From positions 8,885,001 to 8,949,000 of the forward strand of contig JAPVLO010000073.1 in the NCBI GenBank assembly GCA_027257055.1: 64,000 bases of DNA, given 5' to 3'. The position numbers and the translations under genes are program-made. The first letter of the stretch is position 1, and each line of letters opens with the position of its first letter. The DNA is from Cephalopachus bancanus. Its lineage: Eukaryota; Chordata; Mammalia; Primates; Tarsiidae. Below the pieces are notes generated by a model. The model had not been told where the DNA came from. It did no database searches and was given only the letters and a program-made list of their open reading frames with translations. This document shows, one piece after another, positions 48,121-58,495 of the stretch.

Positions 48121-48133
48121 AATACTTTAAGAA

Positions 48134-49514
48134 TTCTCAGTCAAGATAGCACTTCTAAGCATATTCACCTATGAATAGAAACATCCTGAAGGTATAAACT
48201 TGAAATATATATATATAAATGTTTCTATATCCTTTCTGTAAAAGACTGTAGTAATGCTCATTTCATCAATGGTTGAATAGCTGAGGAAATTAGAGCACAA
48301 TTTCTATACAATTGTCCTAATTTCCTTCTAAGATATATGCATGCTCGGATAATTAGGCCATAAACTTCTGACTTCTAAGAACAGTTATCTTTTAAATTCT
48401 GCATATGTGTTTGCTGTAATTTGCAGAGTAGGAAATATATTTTGTACAATAGGAAAGACTTTTTTCTTTAAGCTCTGTTGTTCATTTTAAAAGTTTTTCC
48501 TTAAGGTAAACAGTGAACTAATACAATAAGCAGTTTTGGGATTTGATCAGAATTAAAATTTAAAATAGTAGTACTTAGCATTCATTCTCTTTCACGAGCA
48601 CACATTATTATTATTTTTTTATGTGACTGATACTTTGGTTGTAGCTGTAACTTCAATATTCTATTTTATTAAGTGCCAATTGTATAAATAAGGTCATAAT
48701 ATCTTAGGTTGAGTCCCTGGAAAATGAACTCTGAGAATGTGCATACGGTAGGTTTATTGAGTGAGTGCTATTAAAAATAGTACCTAGGAGAGAGTGATAG
48801 AAACAAAACAGTGAAGGGAAAAGCTGAACTATAATGTAGCTGCAACAAAGCCTTCACCAAGTCCGTGGGGAACTCAAGTTGGCATGGCCTTCTGGAGTTG
48901 TAAATCAGGAAAGGGGGCTGTGTCTGTATCCTGCACGGACCAGTCATTGGAAATGGGCTTTCCTTCATGAAGCAAATGTAACCTTTTGTGAGGCAGCTCA
49001 CTTCTGTGAAGGATGACTTCTAAACAAAGGTCTGAAAACATCATGTTTAGGATTAAAAGCTAACACTCTGAGACAGGTATGGCATGAGGATAAGAAGTTT
49101 GCAATGTTTTTCACAAGTTATGGCAGATAAATGCTACAGACACTGTGGGTATTATTAGATGCCAATGGTGAATTTCCACTTGGTAATTACTCTTAAGCAT
49201 AAAAATGCATTTCAAAATTATGTGGGTATGTAATATCTATTCCTAAGAAACCCCAAGTTTCAATCATTAAATTTGTTTGATTCAAGTTTTTTTTTAATGG
49301 CACAGCTAATAATAAATATGGAACTTGAATAGGGAATATAAATATATGTGGGAAATATATACAAATTTACATAGCTCTTTCCTTACTACATATGTTTGCA
49401 GAGGACATCATTCTGTGTACTCTAAGAGTGCCTGAAAGAGTTTTCAGATAGTTGTTAATCTGACTAGTATTGTTTGCCTAAAGTAGTTATATATGCATGT
49501 ATCTAGAATCCACC
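48134..49514. other. Unassigned DNA
   Basis: No repeat or gene recognised. The minus frame at 48771-49001 has no identifiable domain. Confidence 0.45.
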
Positions 49515-50265
49515 CCTGTCTTGCAAGTCTGTGCCATCAACACTCTGGTACAAAACCCTTAATCCCTCAACCAGGTTATTGTAATAGCCTCTTACCTGGC
49601 CTCTCTACTTCCTTCTTAGCCGCTTACTTGGTTCACTTATCCTTGATCCTCATATAGTTTCGTTTTAGCACAGAAGACTGCACAACATTGTTAAAATGTA
49701 GGTAAGATTATGTAACTACTTTGCTTAAAACCTTCTCCTAACTTGCCATCTCATTCAGAGTAAAAACTGTAATTCTTACAATGGTCCTAGGGGTCCTACA
49801 TGATCTGACCTCTGGCCTCTTCTCCTAATCTGCCATCACTTGCTCTGCTCCGGTCTCACTTGTGTCCTTGCTATTCCTTGAGCATGTCATGCCTCAGGGA
49901 TTTTGCACTTGTCATTTTCTCTGACTGGGGTGCTCTTTCTTCAGATAAATTGCATGACTTGCTTCTTCACTTCCTTTGGTTATTTATTCAAAAGTTATTT
50001 TCTCAGATATTCTTCTTGAATATCTTACCTAAAATGTTAATAATCCTTTTCTATCTGAACATACCTGGTTCTTTTTTTTTCTCTTTAGCACTTATCACTA
50101 TTTAACATTATACATATCTTACTTATTGTCTATCTTGCCTACCAGAACAAAAATTACCTGAGAGATGAGATTTTTGTCTAATTTGTTTACTCCTCTAGCC
50201 ATAGCGCCAGAAACTATGCATAGCACATAAGCACTCAATAGATCTTTGCTGAAAGACTATTTAGA
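49515..50265 (+). mobile_element. L2 LINE, 3' portion
   Basis: Long match to the L2 3' end: CTTACCTGGCCTCTCTACTTCC, ACTTTGCTTAAAACCTTCTCC, GTCCTACATGATCTGACCTCTGGCCTC, TGTCATGCCTCAGGGATTTTGCACTTGTC, TTTAGCACTTATCACTATTTAACATTATA, and the end GCACATAAGCACTCAATAGATCTTTGCTGAA. Old and diverged; no usable ORF. Confidence 0.9.
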
Positions 50266-53200
50266 TGGTAAATGATTATATATAGTTAATGCCTTTGTAC
50301 AATTGGTCTCCATTGTCAAGTTACAGCAGGATGTGACTAACACTGGAAGGAGCAAGAAAAAAGTTTATAGGGCTTGTTTCTCTGCTTCCACTAGAGATTG
50401 AGAGGTTTCAGTACGGCAAGAAACTCTGTTTAATCAGTGCTAACTATGTTCCGGGTCTTTCTACATGAGTTAACTAGGAAACTGAAAGGAGAGGTGGCTC
50501 TCTAGAATCACACAAGCTTGTTTGTGCCCACCTGTGACTCCATGAGACACTATTACTATTTTGTGGATGTTAAGAAGAAGCAGTTAAATGCTAGTGAGAA
50601 CAATAAAAATGTGATACTGGGTATTAAGAAACTATGCCTTATTTTTTTTTCAAACTAACCATTCCCTAGGTTGTGTTTAAAACCGGACATAAAACTATAA
50701 GATCAATTTAAAGGTGATTAGCTTTAGGTCAAACTCAAAGTCAGCTTTCTATGAACTATTCTCAGAATTTAATATATAATAAATGTTTCAGTGATTTGCT
50801 GTACGAATGTAGCAAGCATTCTTATGGAAGTTGTAAGAGAGACGATTTAGAATGTCAACTTGCTTTTAAAAAGGATGTAGAAATTTGGTTTCCAGCTTGA
50901 GTTAAATATTACTTTTTGTATCACCCATGTGTGTCAAATGCAAAGCAATCTTCTTACATGTGACATCTGTCAGTTTTAGAAATCCCACAGGATTCATGCA
51001 GCCAGATGTCAGTTCTTTCCCTATCAAACTTCTAGGACTAAGACAACAGTAGAAAAAAATTATGTCTAACTACAGATAGGCAAACTTGAGTGAAAAACTG
51101 GTTGAGAACAAAGAGCATGCGTATTGAGTATATAAGGCATGTGTGAACTCTACCCTCTCCATGTGTTGTCCATGATTATCATAGTTGCAATCACCTCAGG
51201 ACTCATAACAGTGAGGAACTTGGAGACAGCTGTCGAGCACACCACAGGCATTAACCAGTCTGTGACCTCTTACTTCAAGATTGCTTTGGATATGATTTTA
51301 AAGCTATCTAATATAGTAGGATCCCCCTGCAAGTCTGTGCTGGCAGCAAGGCATAAGAGATGGCTTATAGTACTGTTATTCTCAGTCCTACATGCTGAAG
51401 ATGAAGCATGCTGCTTATCTCTCCTCTGTGCTTTCAGCGAAGCCTCAGAAAAAACAGAATAGCTTATAGCCTATTAGGATGCAGGTGGTATAGGACGCCA
51501 AGCATCTCATCACTGTGGCTAAGTTTGCAGGAGCAAAATCATGATTTATACATTTTTCAGTCTTTGGCTGTGGAATTTTGAAGTCTGAAGGCTCAGCAGA
51601 GACTGGACTTTGATAAGCAAAGATGCTGACACGATGTTCAGATGCCCTCACATAGTCGGTTGCATGGCCAGTCCTTCTTAATCTCTCAGGAAGGGTATGT
51701 GAGAAGGCCAAAAAGCAAGTTGTTTCATTTTAAGACAAAACAGAGAAATGATCAATGGGCTACCTGACTTTATTAAAAATGATGTATTTTTTTAAAATAT
51801 GGGGTTTTGTTGCCCAAGGGTGACACCAAGATAGGGTGAGCCACTGTCTCTTTGGCATCTTCTATGAGCACATACTGACCTGTGGATGCCCCTGTGGCAT
51901 CATGTTTGCTCACGCGAGTGGAGGGTTGTCAGTTCCTGAGAGGGAAAATGGAGTCCACCATACCCAGGTACTGTTTGTTTGAGGTCTTCTAAAGTCTATA
52001 ATATTGCAGGCAGACATTTGTCAGTCAGGAAATTTCAAAGAGTGGATATTCCTTGACTTTTACTCCACTCAGGCACCAGAGGCTCTATGTGGGATACCAG
52101 CACACCCCAAAGGAATGTAAACATTTCACCTAATATCACGACTCTTTTGTCAACATAACTCCAAAATCCTAGTTTCAGAAGATTTGTTTGCAGTCTATCT
52201 TTACTTTGAACGTTTTGTCATTACATAGACAAAGTCATGTATGGCAAAATGTGCCCATCTTAAGCTTTTGAATGTTAAGTCAGAGGTGGCAGAGTGCCCT
52301 CTGCACCTTCCAGATAATCTGTGTGTTCTCCAAGAAGCACCAGATTGTAAACACTAAACTTGATTGCCTCATTCTCTCTTTAACACTGTGCATTCCCAGA
52401 ACCTTTAGTCTCTAGCACCCTTCTTTTTCCTTTGCTGCAATACCTCTATTGTGGGATAATTAGATTTCTTAGTGGCACAGGGCAGTGAAGCATGGAATAT
52501 CTGGCAACACAAATTTTACAGAGGGTTCCACACATTCTATGTGCTTTGGACCAAAAGGGAAGAATAACGTTGACAGAACAGGGAGGCTGCAAGGATTAGA
52601 AAGGATTAAGGCAAAGCCTTGCTGGAAGGGTCTACTAGCCATGTGACTCTCTGAAGGTATTATGAGTTTCTCAGATAAAAGAGTGAAGTGCTCACTGTAT
52701 CTTTCTGAAAACATCAACACCATTTTTTCATAGGCTGTTTGATTGTATTTCCATTTGACAAACTCCATGAAAATTGGGAAAGAATTTTCCTGTTGTCTGC
52801 AAATAGAAAGAAGGAGTAATTTTCCAATATGAAGAGATTAGCTTGTTGCAGTTCAGCCCTGCCTTTTATGCAGCAAGCCTGCTGTTTCTCATCCATGCAT
52901 TTATGGAAAGACTCAAATATATTCTAACTCCTCTCATTGCACATCTCATGGTAGCTGCTGATAAAATCCACTGTAAAGGACACAAAGACAATCTTACAAA
53001 AATGAAAAGAAATTATTTGGTGCACCACAGACTAGGTAAAAGACAGAAGCATATTGCACTTTCTCTTGTCTGTGGGTTACTAGTCTATCAATGGTGCAAA
53101 GCTAAAAGTTGTATCTGTATTCATGTTACTTTGGAATGTTCCCTGCATTGAGGCATCATTTGACAAGGAAATAACAACTTGCATTTAAAAAGTGAGAACA

Positions 53201-53589
53201 TCTTTTGGCAGGCTGGCAGGAATGGTAATGGGACAATGTGCCATAGAGATGAAAATCAACACTTCAAAATGAGAACAGTATTGAATTCTCTTAGGAGACA
53301 GGGTGAATTTCTTGGTAGATTGCAATAGCATTAGTTTTGTGTTTTGTCCAAAATCAAATAGTGGAACAGTGTGTCTGACAGAAGGGTACTAGACTGTTAT
53401 AGATTCCAGTGAGTCAGGTTCTTTCTTCTCTCTGGAAACATGCCAGGCTCATTCCAAGTTCCTGACCATATTGATGGTATTGCTTTTACTGAAATTCTTT
53501 CCCAGCCATTCTTCCTTGCAGATATTATTCATCTTTTACAGTATGAGCCAATAGCAGTTGTTCAGCACATTCCATATTTGGCCACCACA
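50266..53589. other. 3.3 kb of unassigned, partly GC-richer DNA
   Basis: I could not place this block in any repeat family. It has a few mid-length frames (51139-51462 plus, 52469-52768 minus, 52843-53151 plus) that show no domain, are not consistent with each other and lack splice-like context. It may be old unique intergenic sequence or a decayed LTR; I do not call a gene. Confidence 0.4.
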
Positions 53590-53795
53590 TTTTGCATACA
53601 TATTATTCACTTTATTCCTGATCACAACTCTGTAAGGTAGATGTTATTATTATTCTCATTTTACAAGCGATCAAATCATAGTTTATAGAAATCCAATTAT
53701 TTGTCCAAAGCCATTCAGTTAGTGAACAAATGAATCCAGATGTGAATCTAGGCTCTCTGACTAAGCCTGCTGATATGTTTAACCACCATGTTACA
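53590..53795 (-). mobile_element. MIR SINE
   Basis: Plus-strand view: TTCACTTTATTCCTGATCACAACTCTGTAAGGTAGATGTTATTATTATTCTCATTTTACAAG, TCCAAAGCCATTCAGTTAGTG, GATGTGAATCTAGGCTCTCTGACTAAGCC and GTTTAACCACCATGTTAC. Near full-length MIR reverse complement. Confidence 0.9.
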
Positions 53796-54670
53796 CTTAT
53801 TCCTAGAGTGGGTCAAATACCTTTAAGTGTTTCATCAAGCCTTTACCATCAATTCCTGTTCATAGTCATATGCTTTCTTTCAATTCCCACTGAATATGTT
53901 GTTTGTAACATTCAGTCCAGCACTTGGCCTTATACTATCCTAATAGTTACTTAAGATTTTTATTAAATGAAAAATTTTCCCCATAATATTACACATTCTT
54001 TAAGGGTACCACATATCTCTGTCATTGCATTTCTAATATTGTGCTGACCTGATAATGAATACCCAATAACACCTGTTAATTAGACTAAAAAGGTTGGTTA
54101 ATATATGTGCAGTAAAATAATAAAAGAAGAAAAAAGTTGCATTCACCGTTCAGTGACCCATTTTGCTAAGTATTAATCATGGCCATGGAAGCTTCTACAC
54201 ATTTATGTGATCACCCCTTTGAAGTGTCAAGTTGATCAGAGTAGTATAGAAAGTCAGTTCTATTGTGCAGGCAGGGCAAGTGAGTATATTCCTGAACAGC
54301 AATTCAATAGTGAATAGGTCAGAGGGCTGTCAAGTAAGACACTAAAGTGATGTGCTGAAAACAAGCCAGAAGCAATGCAAAAATCAATAAAGACATCTGA
54401 GAAATAACTGGGGTGGACCAGACCTGCTGGGCAGGTCTGCCAGGTGGATGCAATCTAGCTTATCCATAAAGCAACCACAACTACCGAGACCAAACAGAAG
54501 AGATGTAAGTGGGATTAGATTGCCTTTATTGAGTCTCTGAAGAGACATAAGATAAACACATATGTATAATTGACGCTCTGAGACTGCAGGTCATCAAGAA
54601 GCCTGAAGCTTAATTCTGAGCATCCTAGGGAGCACCTTTGGCATCAACAATTAAGGATAAAATTACTGTT
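53796..54670. other. Unassigned DNA
   Basis: No repeat or gene recognised; moderate base composition. Confidence 0.45.
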
Positions 54671-54674
54671 ACAG

Positions 54675-54908
54675 AGGGTGCTTCATAGTTCAGTGATTAG
54701 GAAGACGAGCTCTGAGAGGAGACCGCGTGCTTGACAATTCCTTAGAGACGTGAGAACCTGTACAAGTTATCCAACTGCTCTGTGCTTCAGTTCATTATCT
54801 CTGTAAACATATTACCAGAAGTAAGGCTTTCATCTAAAGTTGTGAGAATTCATGAGATAATGTTGGGTATGTTGTAAATCTTCCATAAATGTTAGCTTGT
54901 ACTACAAT
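54675..54908 (+). mobile_element. MIR SINE
   Basis: TTCATAGTTCAGTGATTAGGAAGACGAGCTCTGAG (MIR head), TACAAGTTATCCAACTGCTCTGTGCTTCAGTTCATTATCTCTGTAAA (core), and GTTGTGAGAATTCATGAGATAATG…AAATCTTCCATAAATGTTAG (3' part). Near full length. Confidence 0.87.
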
Positions 54909-54979
54909 GGTAATCATTATTTTATTATTAGCTAACTAAAAAGTCCATACAACTAATCACAGAATTTCCATTCCTTTTA

Positions 54980-55145
54980 AGACTTGAAAAGCCAATGTTT
55001 TCAAACCCATTTTAGGAAAAACAAACTAAGCCCTAAAGAAACGTGATGACTTTTCCAAAGTCCCAGCCTTATAATGATAGAGCTAAGATTAGAACTCAAA
55101 GCATCTACTTTTGGGCAACTGTTCTTTCCATTTACTCTCTATTCT
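54980..55145 (-). mobile_element. MIR SINE fragment
   Basis: Plus-strand view: ACCCATTTTAGGAAAAACAAACTAAGCCCTAAAGAAACGTGATGACTTTTCCAAAGTC and TAGAGCTAAGATTAGAACTCAAAGC, the reverse complement of the MIR core and head. Confidence 0.74.
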
Positions 55146-55602
55146 CCCATGGTAATGCATCAACGCAGTCCAAATGAATTCCAATCTGACACTACAGAGA
55201 AGGAAAGAGAAAGGATCAAGTTTTGCAGTATCATAATTATTTTACATTTTTCATGTGTGCAGCTAAATTTGAAGAGTGCCTTGTCTTTATTACAAGTTAG
55301 TACATAGTAAAAATAGGCCATCATATTAGTTATTTTAAATAAGGTGATGTATACATATGCATCATAATATTAGCAGAATTCATACCTGTGTTAAATATAT
55401 ACTAAATACTGAATATAATATAGCAGGAGAGAAGAGTGTATGTGGTAGATATAAGCAATGATAGTGTATAAAGCTACTAATTTATCTGATAAATATATAT
55501 TGAGAAAATACTCTGGTAGATATTGAGTACAGAACTCTAAACAGAATCACCCTGGGCACTGCTCATATAGTCAGCTCCATAGAGAGAGTTAGCTGTCTAA
55601 TA

Positions 55603-55690
55603 TAGATAGATAGATAGATCTATGTCTGTGTCTGTTTCTATATATAGATCTATATTAGATATATATTAAATAGCTATTCTCTCTTTCTCC
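55603..55690 (+). repeat. Degenerate GATA/TCTA and TA-rich microsatellite
   Basis: ATAGATAGATAGATAGATCTATGTCTGTGTC… followed by TATATATAGATCTATATTAGATATATATT. Imperfect tetranucleotide units with palindromic AGATCT centres. Confidence 0.85.
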
Positions 55691-55704
55691 ATATATATTT
55701 CATT

Positions 55705-56255
55705 GGTGGCAAAAAAAATCCAGAATTAACTTTTGGGGCTCAGGCCCCTTGTATCACAAGCTTCCTCCACTAGATAAATGTTCTAGGAACAGCATTAGTG
55801 TACCAGCTAGCATTGTTGTGAGAGACTGCATTTGGCTTCAGTGAATTTTTTTTTGAAGGTTCTTTCGCCCAATTCATGATGGGTGATTTACAGGCACACT
55901 TGTCCATACCATACTGAGTGTTCAGCAGGTTTTGACCAAATAGAGCATGAACTCAATGTCCCACCCAATCTCACCCCTAGGAAATTTTTGTTTGTTTGTT
56001 TCCCCAATGAAAAAGGTCCTCAAAGAGAAACATTTTGCTGATGTGGAAGAGATTAAACAACAACAACAACAAAACAGTAGAAGCACTAAATAGCATCAAC
56101 AATGACAAGTTAAAATTGTTTTGAGCAGTGGAAAAAGCATCTAAATAGGTGTATTGCATTAAATGGAGAGTACTTTGAAGGTGACTGAAGTTTAAACGCA
56201 TAAGAACAAATACACATTTTAAAAAATACACAAATTCCAGTTTTTTGGATTTCCC
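55705..56255 (+). mobile_element. Internally deleted mariner derivative, copy B
   Basis: About 0.55 kb, parallel along its length to copy A: TGTTCTAGGAAC…GTGTACCAGCTAGC…GTGAGAGACTGC…GGCTTCAGTGAA, then a decayed transposase C-terminus (HFADVEEIKQ-like at 56035-56065, then SNGEYFEGD-like ALNGEYFEGD at 56155-56187). Inverted ends: AAAAAAAATCCAGAATTAAC on the left; reverse complement of ACAAATTCCAGTTTTTTGG on the right. A CAACAA expansion is present at 56060-56080. Confidence 0.8.
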
Positions 56256-56980
56256 TTGTTTGTGTGTGTGTACTATATATATGTATGTGTGTGTGTATAA
56301 ATAATATATAGCTCCATATAGACCATAAAGAAGTAAGTAAACAAGTAACAATATAATTTTCAATTGCAAAAAAAAAAAAAACAGTGCTATGAGGAAATAT
56401 TAGTGGTCTGAAAGAGATAGTAATGGAAGAAGATTGTTTTAAATTGAATAGAAGAGACAACTTTGTTGAAGAAATAACATCTAAGCTGAGACATTAAGGA
56501 CCAAAGACTACAATAATGGTCATGAGGTTGGGCAGAGAAGCCATTCAAGTGAAAGGAGTCACATGGGTCAAAGTACTAAGGAAGAAAAGTCTCGACCTGA
56601 TATATCAGCCGAAAAAAGGCTAAAGTAATGGGGCAGAGATAAAGAGGGAGAGAGTGGTTTAGGAGCAAGTCGAAGGCTGAAGAAACAGGAAAATGTAAAT
56701 TTGTTCAGGGCTTTGTAAACTATAGTGAGGAATTTAGATTTAATTATGAAGGCAATGAGAGGTTATTGAACGGATTCAATTTAGATTTTGTACTTTATGG
56801 TAAATGAGTTGCTGGGGCAAAGACGGAAGCAGGATGATTAATTAGTCAGTCAATCTAATTAATAGTCTAAGCTAGAGATGATGGTGGTTTGTGTTTTAAG
56901 GATAAGCATAGGTTCTAGCAGTAGATAAGAACAAAGGTAGACAGAATTGAAAAGTATATGAGAGGCAGCATGTATAGGGT

Positions 56981-57019
56981 GTACACACGTGCGCGTGTGC
57001 GCATGTGCACACATACACA
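56981..57019 (+). repeat. Perfect alternating purine-pyrimidine tract
   Basis: Thirty-nine bases without a break in alternation, with a GC-rich centre (CACACGTGCGCGTGTGCGCA). This is the sequence type that most readily adopts Z-DNA under negative supercoiling; no biological role is shown. Confidence 0.9.
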
Positions 57020-57114
57020 AATTGCATCTATATTTGACAAAAAAAGGAATATAGAGTGATGATCCCAGGAAAACACATGCTAATTTTAAATAATTGATAG
57101 AAAGTTAAAGAGCT

Positions 57115-57947
57115 TCTCTCACTTTTTCCTTTAATTTATGATTGGCACATAATAGACATTTTTAGGTGGACAATGTGATGTTTTGCTGAATGTATACATT
57201 GTGTAATGATCAAATCAGGTAACTAGCATATCTGTCATCTTAAACATTTTTCATTTCCATGTAATGGCAGTATTTAAAAAAGTCTTGTCTAGCTATTTTA
57301 AGATATATAGTACGTTATTATTAACTCTAGTTATCCTTCTATGCAATAGAACTTATTCTTCTTATCTAACTGAAGCTTTGTACCTACTGACCAATATCCC
57401 AGTATCCCTCTCCACCATCTCCCCTCCTATGGTAACCACTATTTTACTCTCCATTTCTTTGAAAATAACTTTTTGGATTTCACGTATGAGTGCCATCATG
57501 TGGAGTTTATATCTCTGTTCTTGGCTTATTTCACTGAACCTAATGTCCTCCAGTTCTATCCATGTTGTTGCAGATTACAAGATTTTATTATTTGTAATGA
57601 CTGAATTGAATTCCATTGTGTATCTACACCACATTTTCTGTATCCATTCACCACTGATGGACATTTTGGTTGATATCATACCTTGGCTATAGCGAATAGT
57701 GCTGCAATAAACATGGCAGTGCAGATATCACTTTAAAATATTTTATTTCCTTACTTTTGGATATATACCCAGCAATGAGATTACTGAATTATATCACAAC
57801 TCTATTTCTAATTTTTGAGGAATTTTAATACTGTTTTCCATAATGGTTGTACCAACTTATATCTCTACCAACAGTATGTAAAAGTTCCCTTTTCTCGACA
57901 TGCTCACCAGCACTTGTTATCTTTTGATCTTTTTGACAGTAGTCATT
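57115..57947 (-). mobile_element. Ancient twin-primed L1: non-inverted 3' part
   Basis: Plus-strand view: 3'UTR phrases GTGGACAATGTGATGTTTTGC and AATGATCAAATCAGGTAACTAGCATATCTGTC, the CCCCTCCTATGGTAACCACTATTTTACTC stretch, then the ORF2 end GTCCTCCAGTTCTATCCATGTTGTTGCAG and GTTTTCCATAATGGTTGTACCAAC. It stops at CACCAGCACTTGTTATCTTTTGATC…GTCATTT, where the inverted segment joins. Confidence 0.88.
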
Positions 57948-57954
57948 TAATCAA

Positions 57955-58073
57955 GCAAGTAAAATATCTCTACAATAAAAATTATAAAACACATAATATA
58001 AATAGAAGAAAGCACACATACAAATACAAATGGAAAAATATCTTATGTTAATGACTGGAAGAATTAATATTTG
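57955..58073 (+). mobile_element. Ancient twin-primed L1: inverted segment, piece 1
   Basis: CTCTACAATAAAAATTATAAAACAC…GGAAAAATATCTTATGTTAATGACTGGAAGAATTAATATT is L1 ORF2 downstream of the RT core. It is cut by the Alu at 58074 and continues at 58374. Confidence 0.83.
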
Positions 58074-58373
58074 TTTTTTTGCTCTTTTTTTTGAGTTGGA
58101 GTCTCACTCTGTTGCCCAGGCTGGAGAGAAGTGGCATACTCATGGCCGCCGTAGCCTTGACCTGCTGGGCTCAGGTGACCCTTCTGCCTTAGCCTTCTAA
58201 GTAGCTGGAATTACAGGCACTCACCACCATGCCTGGCTAAATTTTTAAATTTATTGTAGAAATGAGGTCTCACCAAGTTACCCAAGCTGGTTTTGAACTG
58301 GTGGGCTCAGGTAATCCTCTCACCTCAGCCTCCCAAAGTGCTGGGATTATAAGCATCAGCTACCTTGCCCAGC
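58074..58373 (-). mobile_element. Older Alu, intermediate type, inside L1
   Basis: Minus-strand Alu with GAGTTGGAGTCTCACTCTGTTGCCCAGG, ATTACAGGCACTCACCACC and linker GGTCTCACCAAGTTACCC. It lacks the young B-box stem (GGTTTTGAACTGGTGGG). Flanked by AATTAATATTTGT (58062-58074) and AATTTAATATTGT (58374-58386), an imperfect TSD made of L1 sequence. Confidence 0.92.
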
Positions 58374-58495
58374 AATTTAATATTGTTAAAATGACCATAC
58401 TATCCAAAGCAATATAAAGATTTAACACAATCCCTATCAAAGTACCAATAACATTCTTCACAGAAAAAGAAAAACAATCCTAGAATTTGTATGAA
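58374..58495 (+). mobile_element. Ancient twin-primed L1: inverted segment, piece 2
   Basis: Continues piece 1: ATTGTTAAAATGACCATACTATCCAAAGC, CAATCCCTATCAAAGTACCAATAACATTCTTCACAG, ending CTAGAATTTGTATG, where the younger L1 interrupts it. Confidence 0.83.

Larger units (their letters stand above)
55480..56940 (+). repeat. Ancient interspersed repeat, interrupted
   Basis: The left part (55485-55600) reads ATAAATATATATTGAGAAAATACTCTGGTAGATATTGAG. The right part (56380-56940) contains TTCAGGGCTTTGTAAACTATAGTGAGGAATTTAGATTT, AGGCAATGAGAGGTTATTGAACGG and CTAGAGATGATGGTGGTTTGTG. Both belong to a common mammalian repeat consensus that I remember but do not name. A microsatellite and a mariner derivative lie between the parts. 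Confidence 0.5.

Noticed and set aside
52469..52768. 99-codon minus frame beside other frames, considered as a retroviral or cellular gene remnant
   Set aside because: I could not match it to any family and neighbouring frames do not continue it.
55603..55690. Palindromic GATA/TCTA block considered as a regulatory site cluster
   Set aside because: Unit structure is that of a decayed tetranucleotide microsatellite.
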